A DNA stretch of 64,000 bases from Desulfobacula sp. (GTDB taxonomy: Bacteria; Desulfobacterota; Desulfobacteria; Desulfobacterales; Desulfobacteraceae): assembly GCF_030611305.1 (NCBI RefSeq), contig NZ_JAUWQB010000001.1:1-64000 (forward strand). The letters run 5' to 3'. Numbering within the stretch: the first letter of the stretch is position 1; each line of letters opens with the position of its first letter. Below are positions 9,094 to 17,947 of this stretch, in pieces. Under the pieces are notes generated by a model. That model searched no databases and was not told the DNA's origin. It saw only the letters and a program-made list of their open reading frames with translations. The translations under genes were made by a program, and so were the position numbers.

Positions 9094-10269
9094 TCAGTCT
9101 GCTATTTCCTCCATTTTTTCGGTTGTTATAATTCCTCTTTTTTTCAGGCGTTCCATAAAAGCCGCCACCGGGATATGGGTGACAGGGGACAATACCCCTT
9201 TTTCTTTTATTTCACCTCTGGCAATCATCTTTGCCACAATACAGGCGGTATAGGCAACCCCCTTGCTCATGGCCATGATTCCTGTTTCAAGATCTCTCTC
9301 AATAAGCATGCTGGAGGTAAACCGCATTTTTTTATTGTCTTTTTTACCTTCAAAAATGTTGATCATGGCGACAAGATCTTTTTCGTCATCCTGGTAGGCC
9401 AATCGAGGACCTAAATGTTTCTCCATGAAATCCATTGGAGATACTGTGCCGTCAAGGCCTTTAACCGGGTCTTCACTTAAAAAGTCCAGTTCCTTGAGGG
9501 GCCGCCAGAACGCACTCCATCCGGGCCATCGAAGGGAATACCTGCCTGTGTTAGCAATCGTTTTTGTCAGGCCCATGCGATCAGTGAAAAAAACCGCATC
9601 CCCGTTGGGAACAGCCTCCAGGGTACCAAGGTCCGGGAATTCAATTTCATGGACAAAGGATTCATCATGTTGTCTGGCACCGGGGATTTCGATAATCTGT
9701 CGATCCTTGATGATCCTTCCGTACCGCATGGTGGAGCTCAAGACCCCTCGCCAGATCCAGGACAGCTTGTAATTCAAGGGATTGGTGCAGGCCTTTCTTT
9801 CCGGGAATCCACCACAATAGGAATTGATCACTGACAGGCTGTCAAAACGACTTTTGGCATCTCCATAAATCACAAGATCTATTCCAGGATCCAGACCGCA
9901 CTCGGGCATGATGGTGATTCCGGCCTCTTTTGCTTTTTTGTCCAAGATTTTGGTGTCATACATATAATTGGTATTCACCACATGAACCTTTGCTTCCAGT
10001 GCCGCTTCATTGACATGGGTCTTGAAGTCTTTTGGCAGAAGATCAATGACCACATCCACTTTTTTGTACAGATTCAACAAATCTGATTTGTTTTGGGCAT
10101 CAATGCTGGCAGTGGTAATTTTTTCCATATCAGTAAAGTCTTTAATCTTTGACAATTCGTCAAACCGGATATCTGCGCAGATAATCTTAGAAATATTTGT
10201 ATCTGATGCCAGATCGTACAAGGCGGTCCTTCCCTGAATACCGCACCCGCCAAGGACAAGAATTTTCAT
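9094..10269 (-). CDS. Saccharopine dehydrogenase family protein
   Basis: LGGCGIQGRTALYDLA Rossmann motif; ECGLDPGIDLVIYGD motif of the saccharopine/lysine 6-dehydrogenase family. Confidence 0.85.
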   Translation of the reverse strand: MKILVLGGCGIQGRTALYDLASDTNISKIICADIRFDELSKIKDFTDMEKITTASIDAQNKSDLLNLYKKVDVVIDLLPKDFKTHVNEAALEAKVHVVNTNYMYDTKILDKKAKEAGITIMPECGLDPGIDLVIYGDAKSRFDSLSVINSYCGGFPERKACTNPLNYKLSWIWRGVLSSTMRYGRIIKDRQIIEIPGARQHDESFVHEIEFPDLGTLEAVPNGDAVFFTDRMGLTKTIANTGRYSLRWPGWSAFWRPLKELDFLSEDPVKGLDGTVSPMDFMEKHLGPRLAYQDDEKDLVAMINIFEGKKDNKKMRFTSSMLIERDLETGIMAMSKGVAYTACIVAKMIARGEIKEKGVLSPVTHIPVAAFMERLKKRGIITTEKMEEIAD

Positions 10270-10324
10270 AAAGGTCCTCTTTTAAATTTTTTTTATACAC
10301 TGTAGACTAAAGCCAGTATGGTTT

Positions 10325-10336
10325 AATGTATACATT
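10325..10336. promoter_or_regulatory. Palindromic candidate operator upstream of saccharopine dehydrogenase-like operon
   Basis: AATGTATACATT perfect palindrome near a minus-strand TTGACA (10354-10359). Confidence 0.35.
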
Positions 10337-10458
10337 GATAATTGCTGTTTTTTTGTCAAGTATTTTTATTCAAGCCGGTTGATGTTGAAGTGTATGAAAT
10401 TTTCCCCAGACCTCCCTTGACAAGACAGGAAGAAAATATCTATCTTACAAAGTAACAG

Positions 10459-10572
10459 GTTGCTAATAGAATAATGGATCAAGGTGAAATCGTGGAAGAA
10501 AATAATCCTGAAATGTTTTTTACCAGCCCGAAATATGACAGAACTCAAAAATTCTTAAGCCAGATTATCTAA
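10459..10572 (+). pseudogene. C-terminal remnant of a GlnQ-type ABC ATPase
   Basis: Reads VANRI-MDQGEIVEENNPEMFFTSPKYDRTQKFLSQII*, the characteristic C-terminus of amino-acid ABC ATPases; no upstream ATPase domain present. Confidence 0.75.
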
Positions 10573-10598
10573 ATAAGAAGACAGATTAAGGAATCCAA

Positions 10599-12191
10599 AT
10601 GTCAGATAATAAATTTCAAATTCATCTTTTGCCACATGGAAGGAAGGTTGAAGCAAAACCCGGAAGAAGCCTGATGGAATCGCTCATGGATCAGAGCATT
10701 TTTTTAAGATCTGACTGTGGCGGTAAAGGTGTCTGTAAAAAATGCCGGATCAAGGTTGTTGCAGAAAACGGTGATCTTGAACTGAAAAAGGCATGTACGC
10801 TCACTATTCTTAAGGATATCGCCATTGAAATCCCGGAATCCTCCATGTTATCCTCCCATATTATCAGCAAGGCGCCCATATCTCTTCCTGCAGTATTCAA
10901 GGACAGATTCAAGAATGTTAACGACAAAAAATGCTACGGCATTGCCACTGACCTTGGCACAACAACCATTGCTATTTACCTTTGCAATATAACCAGGGGC
11001 AGGGTGCTTTCTTCATTAGCCGTAAAAAACCCCCAGGCCCTGTATGGGGATGATGTCATGAGTCGGATTGGTGCCATCGGCCAAGAGGAGAAAAACCTTG
11101 GACATTTGCAAAGACTTGTCGTCAGGGCAATAGAATGGGGGATCAAAGAACTTTTAATATCTCTTGATCTTGAAGAGGAGATGATCTCTCAAATGGTGAC
11201 AGTGGGTAATCCAACCATGATTCATATATTGGCCGGGGTCGATCCAAAATCTATTGGTGTTTTCCCTTACCAGCCCGTTTTTAAAAAATCAAGAAATATC
11301 CGGTCAAAGGACTTGGGTTTTAAAATAAAAGATTTTTCAATTCAACTACTGCCCCAGGTATCCGGTTTTATTGGAGGAGATATCCTTAGTGCAGCCATAG
11401 CGGTTGATCTTGAAAATCAACCTGAAGGAACCCTGCTTGTGGATCTGGGTACCAACGGGGAATTGATGCTGAAAGGGGAAAACGGGTTCTTTGCAACTTC
11501 ATGTGCAACCGGCCCTGCCTTTGAGGGCGCATCCCTGTCCTGCGGGATGCAGGCAATCCCCGGTGCCATCAATAAAGTTAAAATAAAAAACTTGGAAGAC
11601 TTACCCGAATACTCAATTATTAATCCGTCAAATTCTTCAGGACTGAAGCCATCCGGAATATGTGGAACGGGCGTTATCAGTGCTGTGGCCCAGTTTTATC
11701 GAAAGAACATCATAACGTCCGACGGCGCTTTTAAAAAAGAGAGTCCAGAAAAAAAACAATTTGTTCTTGTACCGGAAAATTCTTCTGTAGATGGTTCTGC
11801 TGTTTTTATCACTCAAAAGGATATCCGTTCCGTCCAGCTTGGCAAGGCAGCATTGATTACCGGGATTGAATTTCTTTTAAAGGAAGCAGGGCTTGAAAAG
11901 GCGGAAAAAATTATCATTGCAGGAGCCTTTGGATCATTTCTCGATAAGGCGGATATGATAACCTTAGGAATGATCCCGGCAATGGATCTTGGCAGGGTGG
12001 ACGTCGCGGGGAACTCAGCCGGAGCCGGAGCCATTATGGTTCTGTGTGATAATGTCTTTCTTGAAAAAACGATACAGATAGCAAGTAAGGTTATGGTTGT
12101 GGATCTTGCCTGCAATCAGGATTTTCAAGACGTTTTTATTCAAAAGCTCAACTTTCCTAATTTGAAAAATCAGTTTGAAAAAAAGTTGTAA
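10599..12191 (+). CDS. [2Fe-2S]-ASKHA domain protein (RACo-like/DUF4445, corrinoid activation-type)
   Basis: CGGKGVCKKCRIKV ferredoxin motif; ATDLGTTTIAIY; DLGTNGELML; GAFGSFLDKADM. Confidence 0.87.
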   Translation: MSDNKFQIHLLPHGRKVEAKPGRSLMESLMDQSIFLRSDCGGKGVCKKCRIKVVAENGDLELKKACTLTILKDIAIEIPESSMLSSHIISKAPISLPAVFKDRFKNVNDKKCYGIATDLGTTTIAIYLCNITRGRVLSSLAVKNPQALYGDDVMSRIGAIGQEEKNLGHLQRLVVRAIEWGIKELLISLDLEEEMISQMVTVGNPTMIHILAGVDPKSIGVFPYQPVFKKSRNIRSKDLGFKIKDFSIQLLPQVSGFIGGDILSAAIAVDLENQPEGTLLVDLGTNGELMLKGENGFFATSCATGPAFEGASLSCGMQAIPGAINKVKIKNLEDLPEYSIINPSNSSGLKPSGICGTGVISAVAQFYRKNIITSDGAFKKESPEKKQFVLVPENSSVDGSAVFITQKDIRSVQLGKAALITGIEFLLKEAGLEKAEKIIIAGAFGSFLDKADMITLGMIPAMDLGRVDVAGNSAGAGAIMVLCDNVFLEKTIQIASKVMVVDLACNQDFQDVFIQKLNFPNLKNQFEKKL

Positions 12192-12274
12192 TTATTTTTT
12201 TGATAGTTATTTTTCAGAGAATTGTTTTAAAAAAATGGATTATACATACAAAATACATTTTAAAGGAGACGGTT

Positions 12275-12946
12275 ATGGCTCTGGTTCAAATCGAAAATGT
12301 TTCAAAAATATATCAGACAGGTGATATTGAGATCGCGGCGTTAAGTGATATTAACCTGTCCATAGAAAAATCAGCCTTTGTTTCCTTTGTGGGCCCGTCA
12401 GGAAGCGGAAAGACTACCATGTTAAACATGATCGGGTGTCTTGACAAACCGACCCACGGAAAGATTCTTGTTGACGGCAAACAGGTTGATAGTTTTAACC
12501 GGCAAAAAAGAGCCGCATTCCGGGGCGATGTGATCGGATTTATTTTCCAGTCCTTCAATCTTTTCCCGGTACTGACGGCTTATGAGAACATAGAATACCC
12601 CCTTGTTATGATAAAGGACGAACCGGCCGAAAAAAGAAAAGAAATGATTCTTACTGTTCTTGATTCCGTGGGCATGTTGAACCAGAAAGATAAATTTCCA
12701 GACCAGCTGTCCGGGGGGCAAAAGCAGAGAATTGCTGTGGCAAGGGCTTTGGTTACTCAACCAAAACTGGTAATGGCAGATGAGCCCACTGCAAACCTTG
12801 ATAAGACATCTTCAATCAATGTGATTCGCCTGATGCGGGATATGAAAGACAAGTTTGGCACCACTTTTATATTTTCCACCCATGATCCACGAATTATGGA
12901 AGAGGCAGAAATTACACATACACTTGTTGACGGGAAACTTTCATAG
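12275..12946 (+). CDS. ABC transporter ATP-binding protein (LolD/MacB type)
   Basis: GPSGSGKTT, LSGGQKQRIAVARAL, DEPTANLD; start at ATG 12275 with AAAGGAG RBS. Confidence 0.92.
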   Translation: MALVQIENVSKIYQTGDIEIAALSDINLSIEKSAFVSFVGPSGSGKTTMLNMIGCLDKPTHGKILVDGKQVDSFNRQKRAAFRGDVIGFIFQSFNLFPVLTAYENIEYPLVMIKDEPAEKRKEMILTVLDSVGMLNQKDKFPDQLSGGQKQRIAVARALVTQPKLVMADEPTANLDKTSSINVIRLMRDMKDKFGTTFIFSTHDPRIMEEAEITHTLVDGKLS

Positions 12947-12963
12947 ACAAAGGAGATAAGAAA

Positions 12964-14217
12964 ATGATTCGGATATTTAAAATCGCGCTTCGTAATCTGT
13001 TAAGATATAAACGAAGAACCATCTTGACCTCTCTTTTAATCACCCTTGGCATTGTTCTCGTCATCCTTTTTTCCGGTCTTGCCGGTTCTTTTAAAACCAT
13101 GATGATCGGACAAATTACGGATTCAAACCTGTCGCAAATGCAGATTCATAAAAAAGGATATGTATCTTCAATTGATACCATGCCCTTAAATCTGACTCTG
13201 GATACAAAGCGATATAAGAAAATTGAAGACTTGCTTTCAAGCCATAGTGAAATAAAAGCCTGGGCTCCCAGGATCAAACTCAATGCCATGTTAAGCAATT
13301 TTACCGACACCACTAATATCCGCCTGAATGCCATAAGTCCTGAAAAGGAGGTCCTTGTCTGTCCTGATGTGGGAAGCCGGATGACATTTGATGAAAAACG
13401 GGACCCCGGGATATTGTTAAATCCGGGTGAGGTAATTATTCCTGAAAAACTTGCCAAGGGAATGAAACTTAAAATTGGTGACCCCATCGTGCTGGTTGCA
13501 AACAACAAAGACGGCAGTGTGAATGGCTTGAACTTTCAAGTTGCCGGTATCATTGAAAGCATTTTAGGTCCCCAGGGCAAAGAGGGCTATATGCACATTA
13601 AAGATGCCCAGGAGCTTTTGCGGATGGATAACCCTGAAATGATTGAGGTGGCCATTCGATTACATGATTTTGATAAACTTGAAAAAGTATATGCAGTCCT
13701 ATCGTCAAAATTAGCAAAGTTTATAAATAAAAAAGGAATGCCAGAATTTGAAATCCACACATGGGATCAGCTTTCCCCATTTTCAAACATTGCTAAAATG
13801 ATTGATTTTATGACCATAACAATGAAAATTATTATGATTGCCATTGTATTAATCAGTATTCTAAATGTTATGATGATGTCTGTTTACGAGCGTGTCAGGG
13901 AAATCGGAACCATGTCGGCAATCGGGACTTCCCCTTCCAGGATCATGGGTCTTTTTCTTGCAGAAGGCCTTTTATTAGGGCTTATCAGTTCAATTGTCGG
14001 CAATATCATTGGATTGTCCGGCATATTTGTTTTAAATATTTATAAAATCAGTTTTGCTTTTGGCCGACAGGATAATTTATTATTGGCTCCCACTGTGAAT
14101 ATAACAGAGCTTTTGTGGGTATCCGGCATTGTTCTGCTTATCTCTGTCTTTGCCAGTTTGCAGCCGGCTTATAAAGCTTCAAGAATGGAACCGGTTGATG
14201 CACTGGGTCATGTTTAA
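12964..14217 (+). CDS. ABC transporter permease (FtsX/MacB/LolC family)
   Basis: C-terminal VYERVREIGTMSAIGTSPSRIMGLFLAEG FtsX motif. Confidence 0.9.
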   Translation: MIRIFKIALRNLLRYKRRTILTSLLITLGIVLVILFSGLAGSFKTMMIGQITDSNLSQMQIHKKGYVSSIDTMPLNLTLDTKRYKKIEDLLSSHSEIKAWAPRIKLNAMLSNFTDTTNIRLNAISPEKEVLVCPDVGSRMTFDEKRDPGILLNPGEVIIPEKLAKGMKLKIGDPIVLVANNKDGSVNGLNFQVAGIIESILGPQGKEGYMHIKDAQELLRMDNPEMIEVAIRLHDFDKLEKVYAVLSSKLAKFINKKGMPEFEIHTWDQLSPFSNIAKMIDFMTITMKIIMIAIVLISILNVMMMSVYERVREIGTMSAIGTSPSRIMGLFLAEGLLLGLISSIVGNIIGLSGIFVLNIYKISFAFGRQDNLLLAPTVNITELLWVSGIVLLISVFASLQPAYKASRMEPVDALGHV

Positions 14218-14236
14218 TTTAATATAGGTGGAAAAA

Positions 14237-14968
14237 ATGAAAAAAATAATCATCATCACTTTGCTTGGACTGCTTTCCTCAATGACAGCCTTTGCTCTGG
14301 ATGGAAATGAAATCTTAAAACAGGTGGATCGAAATCTGAATCCCGAAAGTTTTGAAATGTACAGGAAACTGATAAATATAGAGCCGGATGGCACAAAAAA
14401 AGAGTTTGTCATGTTTTCCTTAAAAAAAGGTAAAGAAAAAATTGCATCGGTTTTTCTTTTACCTGCCAGTGAAAAGGGAAGGAGCACCCTGCGTATTGGG
14501 GAAAACATGTGGCTATATATCCCTAATGTAGGAAAACCCCTCAGAATCACGAGCCTTCAATCTGTGACAGGGGGAGTTTTTAATAACTCTGATATCATGC
14601 GGGTGGACTACAACAGTGAATACAATTGTGAAAAAATAGAAACAATAGATAAAGGATACATCCTCTATTTAAGGGCTAAATTAAAGAGTGTGGCCTATGA
14701 AACCCTTACCATGTTCATTGATTCTGAAAAGTTGCTTCCATATAAGATTGAGGCCTATGCAGCATCTGGAATGTTAATAAAAAATCTATATTTTAAAAAT
14801 ATTAAGGATTTTGGCAATGGTGTCATCCGTCCGGAAATTATTGAAACAGACAGCCCTTTGTATAAGGGATATAAATCCTATATTGTTTTTGCAAATGTAA
14901 AAAAACGAGAGCTTGCCAGCGAAATATTCAGTTTGAATTATATGCATAAAATTGATGGACTGCGGTAA
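14237..14968 (+). CDS. Outer membrane lipoprotein-sorting protein (LolA-like)
   Basis: Signal peptide; MWLYIPNVGKPLRI and LPYKIEAYAASGMLIKNLYF motifs. Confidence 0.8.
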   Translation: MKKIIIITLLGLLSSMTAFALDGNEILKQVDRNLNPESFEMYRKLINIEPDGTKKEFVMFSLKKGKEKIASVFLLPASEKGRSTLRIGENMWLYIPNVGKPLRITSLQSVTGGVFNNSDIMRVDYNSEYNCEKIETIDKGYILYLRAKLKSVAYETLTMFIDSEKLLPYKIEAYAASGMLIKNLYFKNIKDFGNGVIRPEIIETDSPLYKGYKSYIVFANVKKRELASEIFSLNYMHKIDGLR

Positions 14969-14970
14969 TA

Positions 14971-16293
14971 ATGAAACAGGTTTTTTTCATTCTGGCCATT
15001 TTGGTTATGGTACTATTTTTCAACGATGGTGCGTTTTCACAAACCACTGATGACATATTGCTTGATCTTGATTTTAATGTTGAGGAAGTTGCAAAAAAAC
15101 CATATTCGATAAATGCGAATATTGAAACAAAAGAAACCATAAGATTTTTGGATCGGGATGCACTCTTGTTTAAACAGAAATATCTGGACAAGAAAAGTGA
15201 GGATGTCGCCTGGCAGACAGATCTTGATTTAACCATTGAAGCCCAGTATCAAAAGGATAGCTTTAAATTATATGGCCGTTTCAATGGTCTTTTCTATTAT
15301 AATGATGATGAAAATTTTGAATCCCAAAGAAAGGCTGAAGAAGCTTATGTGTCGTTTCAGCCTTCTTTCTCGTGGGCATTTGATGTCGGGAAAAAAGTAC
15401 ATAAATGGGGAAAGGGATATGCCTTCAGTCCCTCTGCATTCTTTTCCAGGCCCAAAGATCTTGATGATCCTGATGCAACCCTGGAAGGGTATTATTCCTT
15501 GAGTGCTGATTATATCAAGAGCATGGAAGGCGCCCTGCAGACGATTGCTATAACACCTGTTTTAATGCCGGTTACAAGAGATCTTAATCATGACCTTGGT
15601 CCAAAAGATGAGCTCATCTGGGGGGGGAAATTTTATTTTTTTGCCTTTGATACAGATATTGATTTCATGTTTTTAATCAGTGATAATATGGATGACCGCT
15701 TTGGGATCGATTTTTCTAAAAATCTTTCCCCTTCGTTTGAAATTCATGGAGATGCAGCTTTGGTTAAAGACTATCATCAATATATTATCGATGAATATGG
15801 AAATACCAGCGAGCAGGAATACACGGCATTTAATTTTTTGTTAGGCCTGCGGTATCTTTCAAGCCGGGACACGACCTATATATTTGAATATTATCGTAAT
15901 GGCCAGGGATATTCAGCCCGGGAATATGATAATTATTTATCATTAATTGAAAGAGGATTTGATCAGTATTTAAATACATCAAGTCAAACATTGATTTCTC
16001 AAAGTAAAACCATGTCAGTTTATTATAATCAACAGGCTGCCATGAGAGACTATCTGTATTTAAAAGTTTCTCAAAAAGACCCCTTTGATCTTTTATATTT
16101 TGTTCCGGCAATAACCTTAATTTATAACATGACCGATCAAAGTGCATCCATAACCCCACAGATCACCTATTCCCCATTGACCAATTTAACTTTGGACCTG
16201 AAAACAGGCCTTCTTTTAGGAGAAAGTAGAACCGAATATGGTGAAAAAATAAATAAAGCCAAGATCGTTCTATCCATTCAATATTATTTTTAA
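14971..16293 (+). CDS. Outer-membrane beta-barrel protein
   Basis: Signal peptide; alternating aromatic strands; C-terminal IVLSIQYYF. Confidence 0.7.
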   Translation: MKQVFFILAILVMVLFFNDGAFSQTTDDILLDLDFNVEEVAKKPYSINANIETKETIRFLDRDALLFKQKYLDKKSEDVAWQTDLDLTIEAQYQKDSFKLYGRFNGLFYYNDDENFESQRKAEEAYVSFQPSFSWAFDVGKKVHKWGKGYAFSPSAFFSRPKDLDDPDATLEGYYSLSADYIKSMEGALQTIAITPVLMPVTRDLNHDLGPKDELIWGGKFYFFAFDTDIDFMFLISDNMDDRFGIDFSKNLSPSFEIHGDAALVKDYHQYIIDEYGNTSEQEYTAFNFLLGLRYLSSRDTTYIFEYYRNGQGYSAREYDNYLSLIERGFDQYLNTSSQTLISQSKTMSVYYNQQAAMRDYLYLKVSQKDPFDLLYFVPAITLIYNMTDQSASITPQITYSPLTNLTLDLKTGLLLGESRTEYGEKINKAKIVLSIQYYF

Positions 16294-16432
16294 ACAAACC
16301 TCAGATTTTTTTAGTGGTTAAGATTTCACTGGTATGTATTTTGCTGTCTAATATATCAGGCCATACATTAGGTATAATATCGTATGATATATGGGATGTT
16401 TCCAAATTATAATAATAAAAATGGAGAAAAAA

Positions 16433-16980
16433 ATGAAATCATTGATTGTTTATTCCAGTCAGTCTGAAAATACCAAAAAACTTGCAGATACAATTTACAA
16501 GAGTCTGGAAGGTGAAAAGGATATTTTTTCTGTTGATAAGGCGCCTTCTACCAAAGGATATGGCTTGATCTTGGTTGGGTTTTGGCTCATGGCTGGAAAA
16601 CCAGATCCAAAATCCAGTGAGTATCTGTCAAAACTGGGAAAGGATGACCGTTTGTTTCTCTTTGCCACCCATGGCTCCTGTCTTGACATTATCGTACCTC
16701 CAGTTTATGAAAGGATGACCGTTTGTTTCTCTTTGCCACCCATGGTGCAGCCGCAGGATCAGACCATGTCAAAAACGCAGTTACCCATGCCATTGGTCTT
16801 ACAAATGGATCAAATATTGCCTGTGTGTTTACCTGCCAGGGAGAGGTGAATCCAAAAGTGTTGGAAAAAGTGAAGAAAAAATCAGAGCCTCCTGTATGGA
16901 TTGGTGATGCAGCTCATGCTGTCGGCCACCCCAATGAAGCTGATTTATCTGCTTTAAAGAAAGTGATCACCCAATTATAA
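16433..16980 (+). pseudogene. Flavodoxin family protein, interrupted (frame shift caused by internal direct repeat)
   Basis: SLIVYSSQSENTKKLADTIYKSL start; second half in another frame (ATHGAAAGSDHVKNAV...VFTCQGEVNPKVLEKVKK); 37-bp repeat at 16638 and 16709. Confidence 0.8.
16638..16745. repeat. 37-bp direct repeat with 34-bp spacer inside flavodoxin gene
   Basis: GAAAGGATGACCGTTTGTTTCTCTTTGCCACCCATGG at 16638-16674 and 16709-16745 (offset 71 nt). Confidence 0.9.
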
Positions 16981-16987
16981 TGATGAA

Positions 16988-17030
16988 AAAGAAGCTGAAT
17001 AATTTGTTGCTTTTATTATTCAGCTTCTTT
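16988..17030. terminator. Bidirectional Rho-independent terminator
   Basis: AAAGAAGCTGAATAAT/ATTATTCAGCTTCTTT perfect 16-bp stem between convergent genes. Confidence 0.9.
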
Positions 17031-17050
17031 GTAAATGAGTTAAGTTTCAA

Positions 17051-17374
17051 TTATTCCCTGGATTCGGATAGATTCTTCAACTGGTTTTTAAGTGCTGCAA
17101 GTTCTGTTTCAAGCCTATCCACGCTATTCTGTAATGTATCCTGATTGCCGGAAGCCGTTATCGGAGCTGGAGCTGCCCCTGCCCATCGGCCACCACCCAT
17201 TCCCTGACCGGGTGCATCCTGATATCCTCTCTTGCCTCGCTGCCTGCCCATTCCCATGACATTTCCCCGGCCTGCAAATCCCTGGTCGGGATTACCAGCA
17301 CCTGTGCAGTTGCCTCTTCCTCTGCCTGTCATGGCACCTTCATTCATTGGTCCTCTTTGATTAAATCCTGGCAT
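17051..17374 (-). CDS. DUF5320-like small Gly/Met-rich protein
   Basis: MPGFNQRGPMNEGAMTGRGRGNC motif plus C-terminal coiled coil. Confidence 0.75.
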   Translation of the reverse strand: MPGFNQRGPMNEGAMTGRGRGNCTGAGNPDQGFAGRGNVMGMGRQRGKRGYQDAPGQGMGGGRWAGAAPAPITASGNQDTLQNSVDRLETELAALKNQLKNLSESRE

Positions 17375-17402
17375 GATATTGCCTCCTTTTGTTTATGATA
17401 AA

Positions 17403-17762
17403 TCAATTTTTATTACCTCTGCCTCTCCTCCTGTTCCCTTTTCCGTGACCGTGTCGTCCATAACCCCGGCCATTTCCATGTAGCATATAACAGCCGCCTT
17501 CTATTTTGAGACGATATGCGTTTACAAGAGCTTTTGACAGGTTAAACCGACCAGCTTTCAGAATTCTTCCAAAGGTTTGTCGAGAGACGTTCATGATTTC
17601 TGCTGCCTGGCTCTGATCCAGTCCTTCAAAATCGATATGTCGGATGGCCTCAAACTCTTCAAGGGAGAGCGCTACTTCTCCTCTTTCTTCAACACCTACA
17701 GGCCTGAATTCTTTGATGATCGGGCGGGATCTGATACATCTTGGTCTCTTGGGTCTAGGCAT
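17403..17762 (-). CDS. DUF134 family HTH protein
   Basis: LSLEEFEAIRHIDFEGLDQSQAAEIMNVSRQTFGRIL; MPRPKRPRCI start. Confidence 0.85.
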   Translation of the reverse strand: MPRPKRPRCIRSRPIIKEFRPVGVEERGEVALSLEEFEAIRHIDFEGLDQSQAAEIMNVSRQTFGRILKAGRFNLSKALVNAYRLKIEGGCYMLHGNGRGYGRHGHGKGNRRRGRGNKN

Positions 17763-17781
17763 GGTGTCTCCTTAGTTTTGA

Positions 17782-17843
17782 TCATTTGACTATAATAATA
17801 ATGCTGCTGCGGAAGTATGTCAAGTAGAATTATGGTCAAATGA
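17782..17843. promoter_or_regulatory. Inverted repeat upstream of DUF134 gene (candidate autoregulatory operator)
   Basis: TCATTTGACTATAAT on + strand and TCATTTGACCATAAT on - strand (14/15 identical). Confidence 0.5.
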
Positions 17844-17947
17844 CTAAAAAAATGCGATGAGAAATAATTTTATTCCTTACCGCATTTATTATCAGCGTTA
17901 TTAAAGCTTTGTTTGTATTCTCAGAGTTTTGCTTACAGGTTCTTTTT

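Noticed and set aside
10325-10336. AATGTATACATT as a GntR operator
   Set aside because: It resembles such operators, but a 12-bp palindrome is common by chance in AT-rich DNA and no GntR gene is nearby; kept only as a low-confidence feature.
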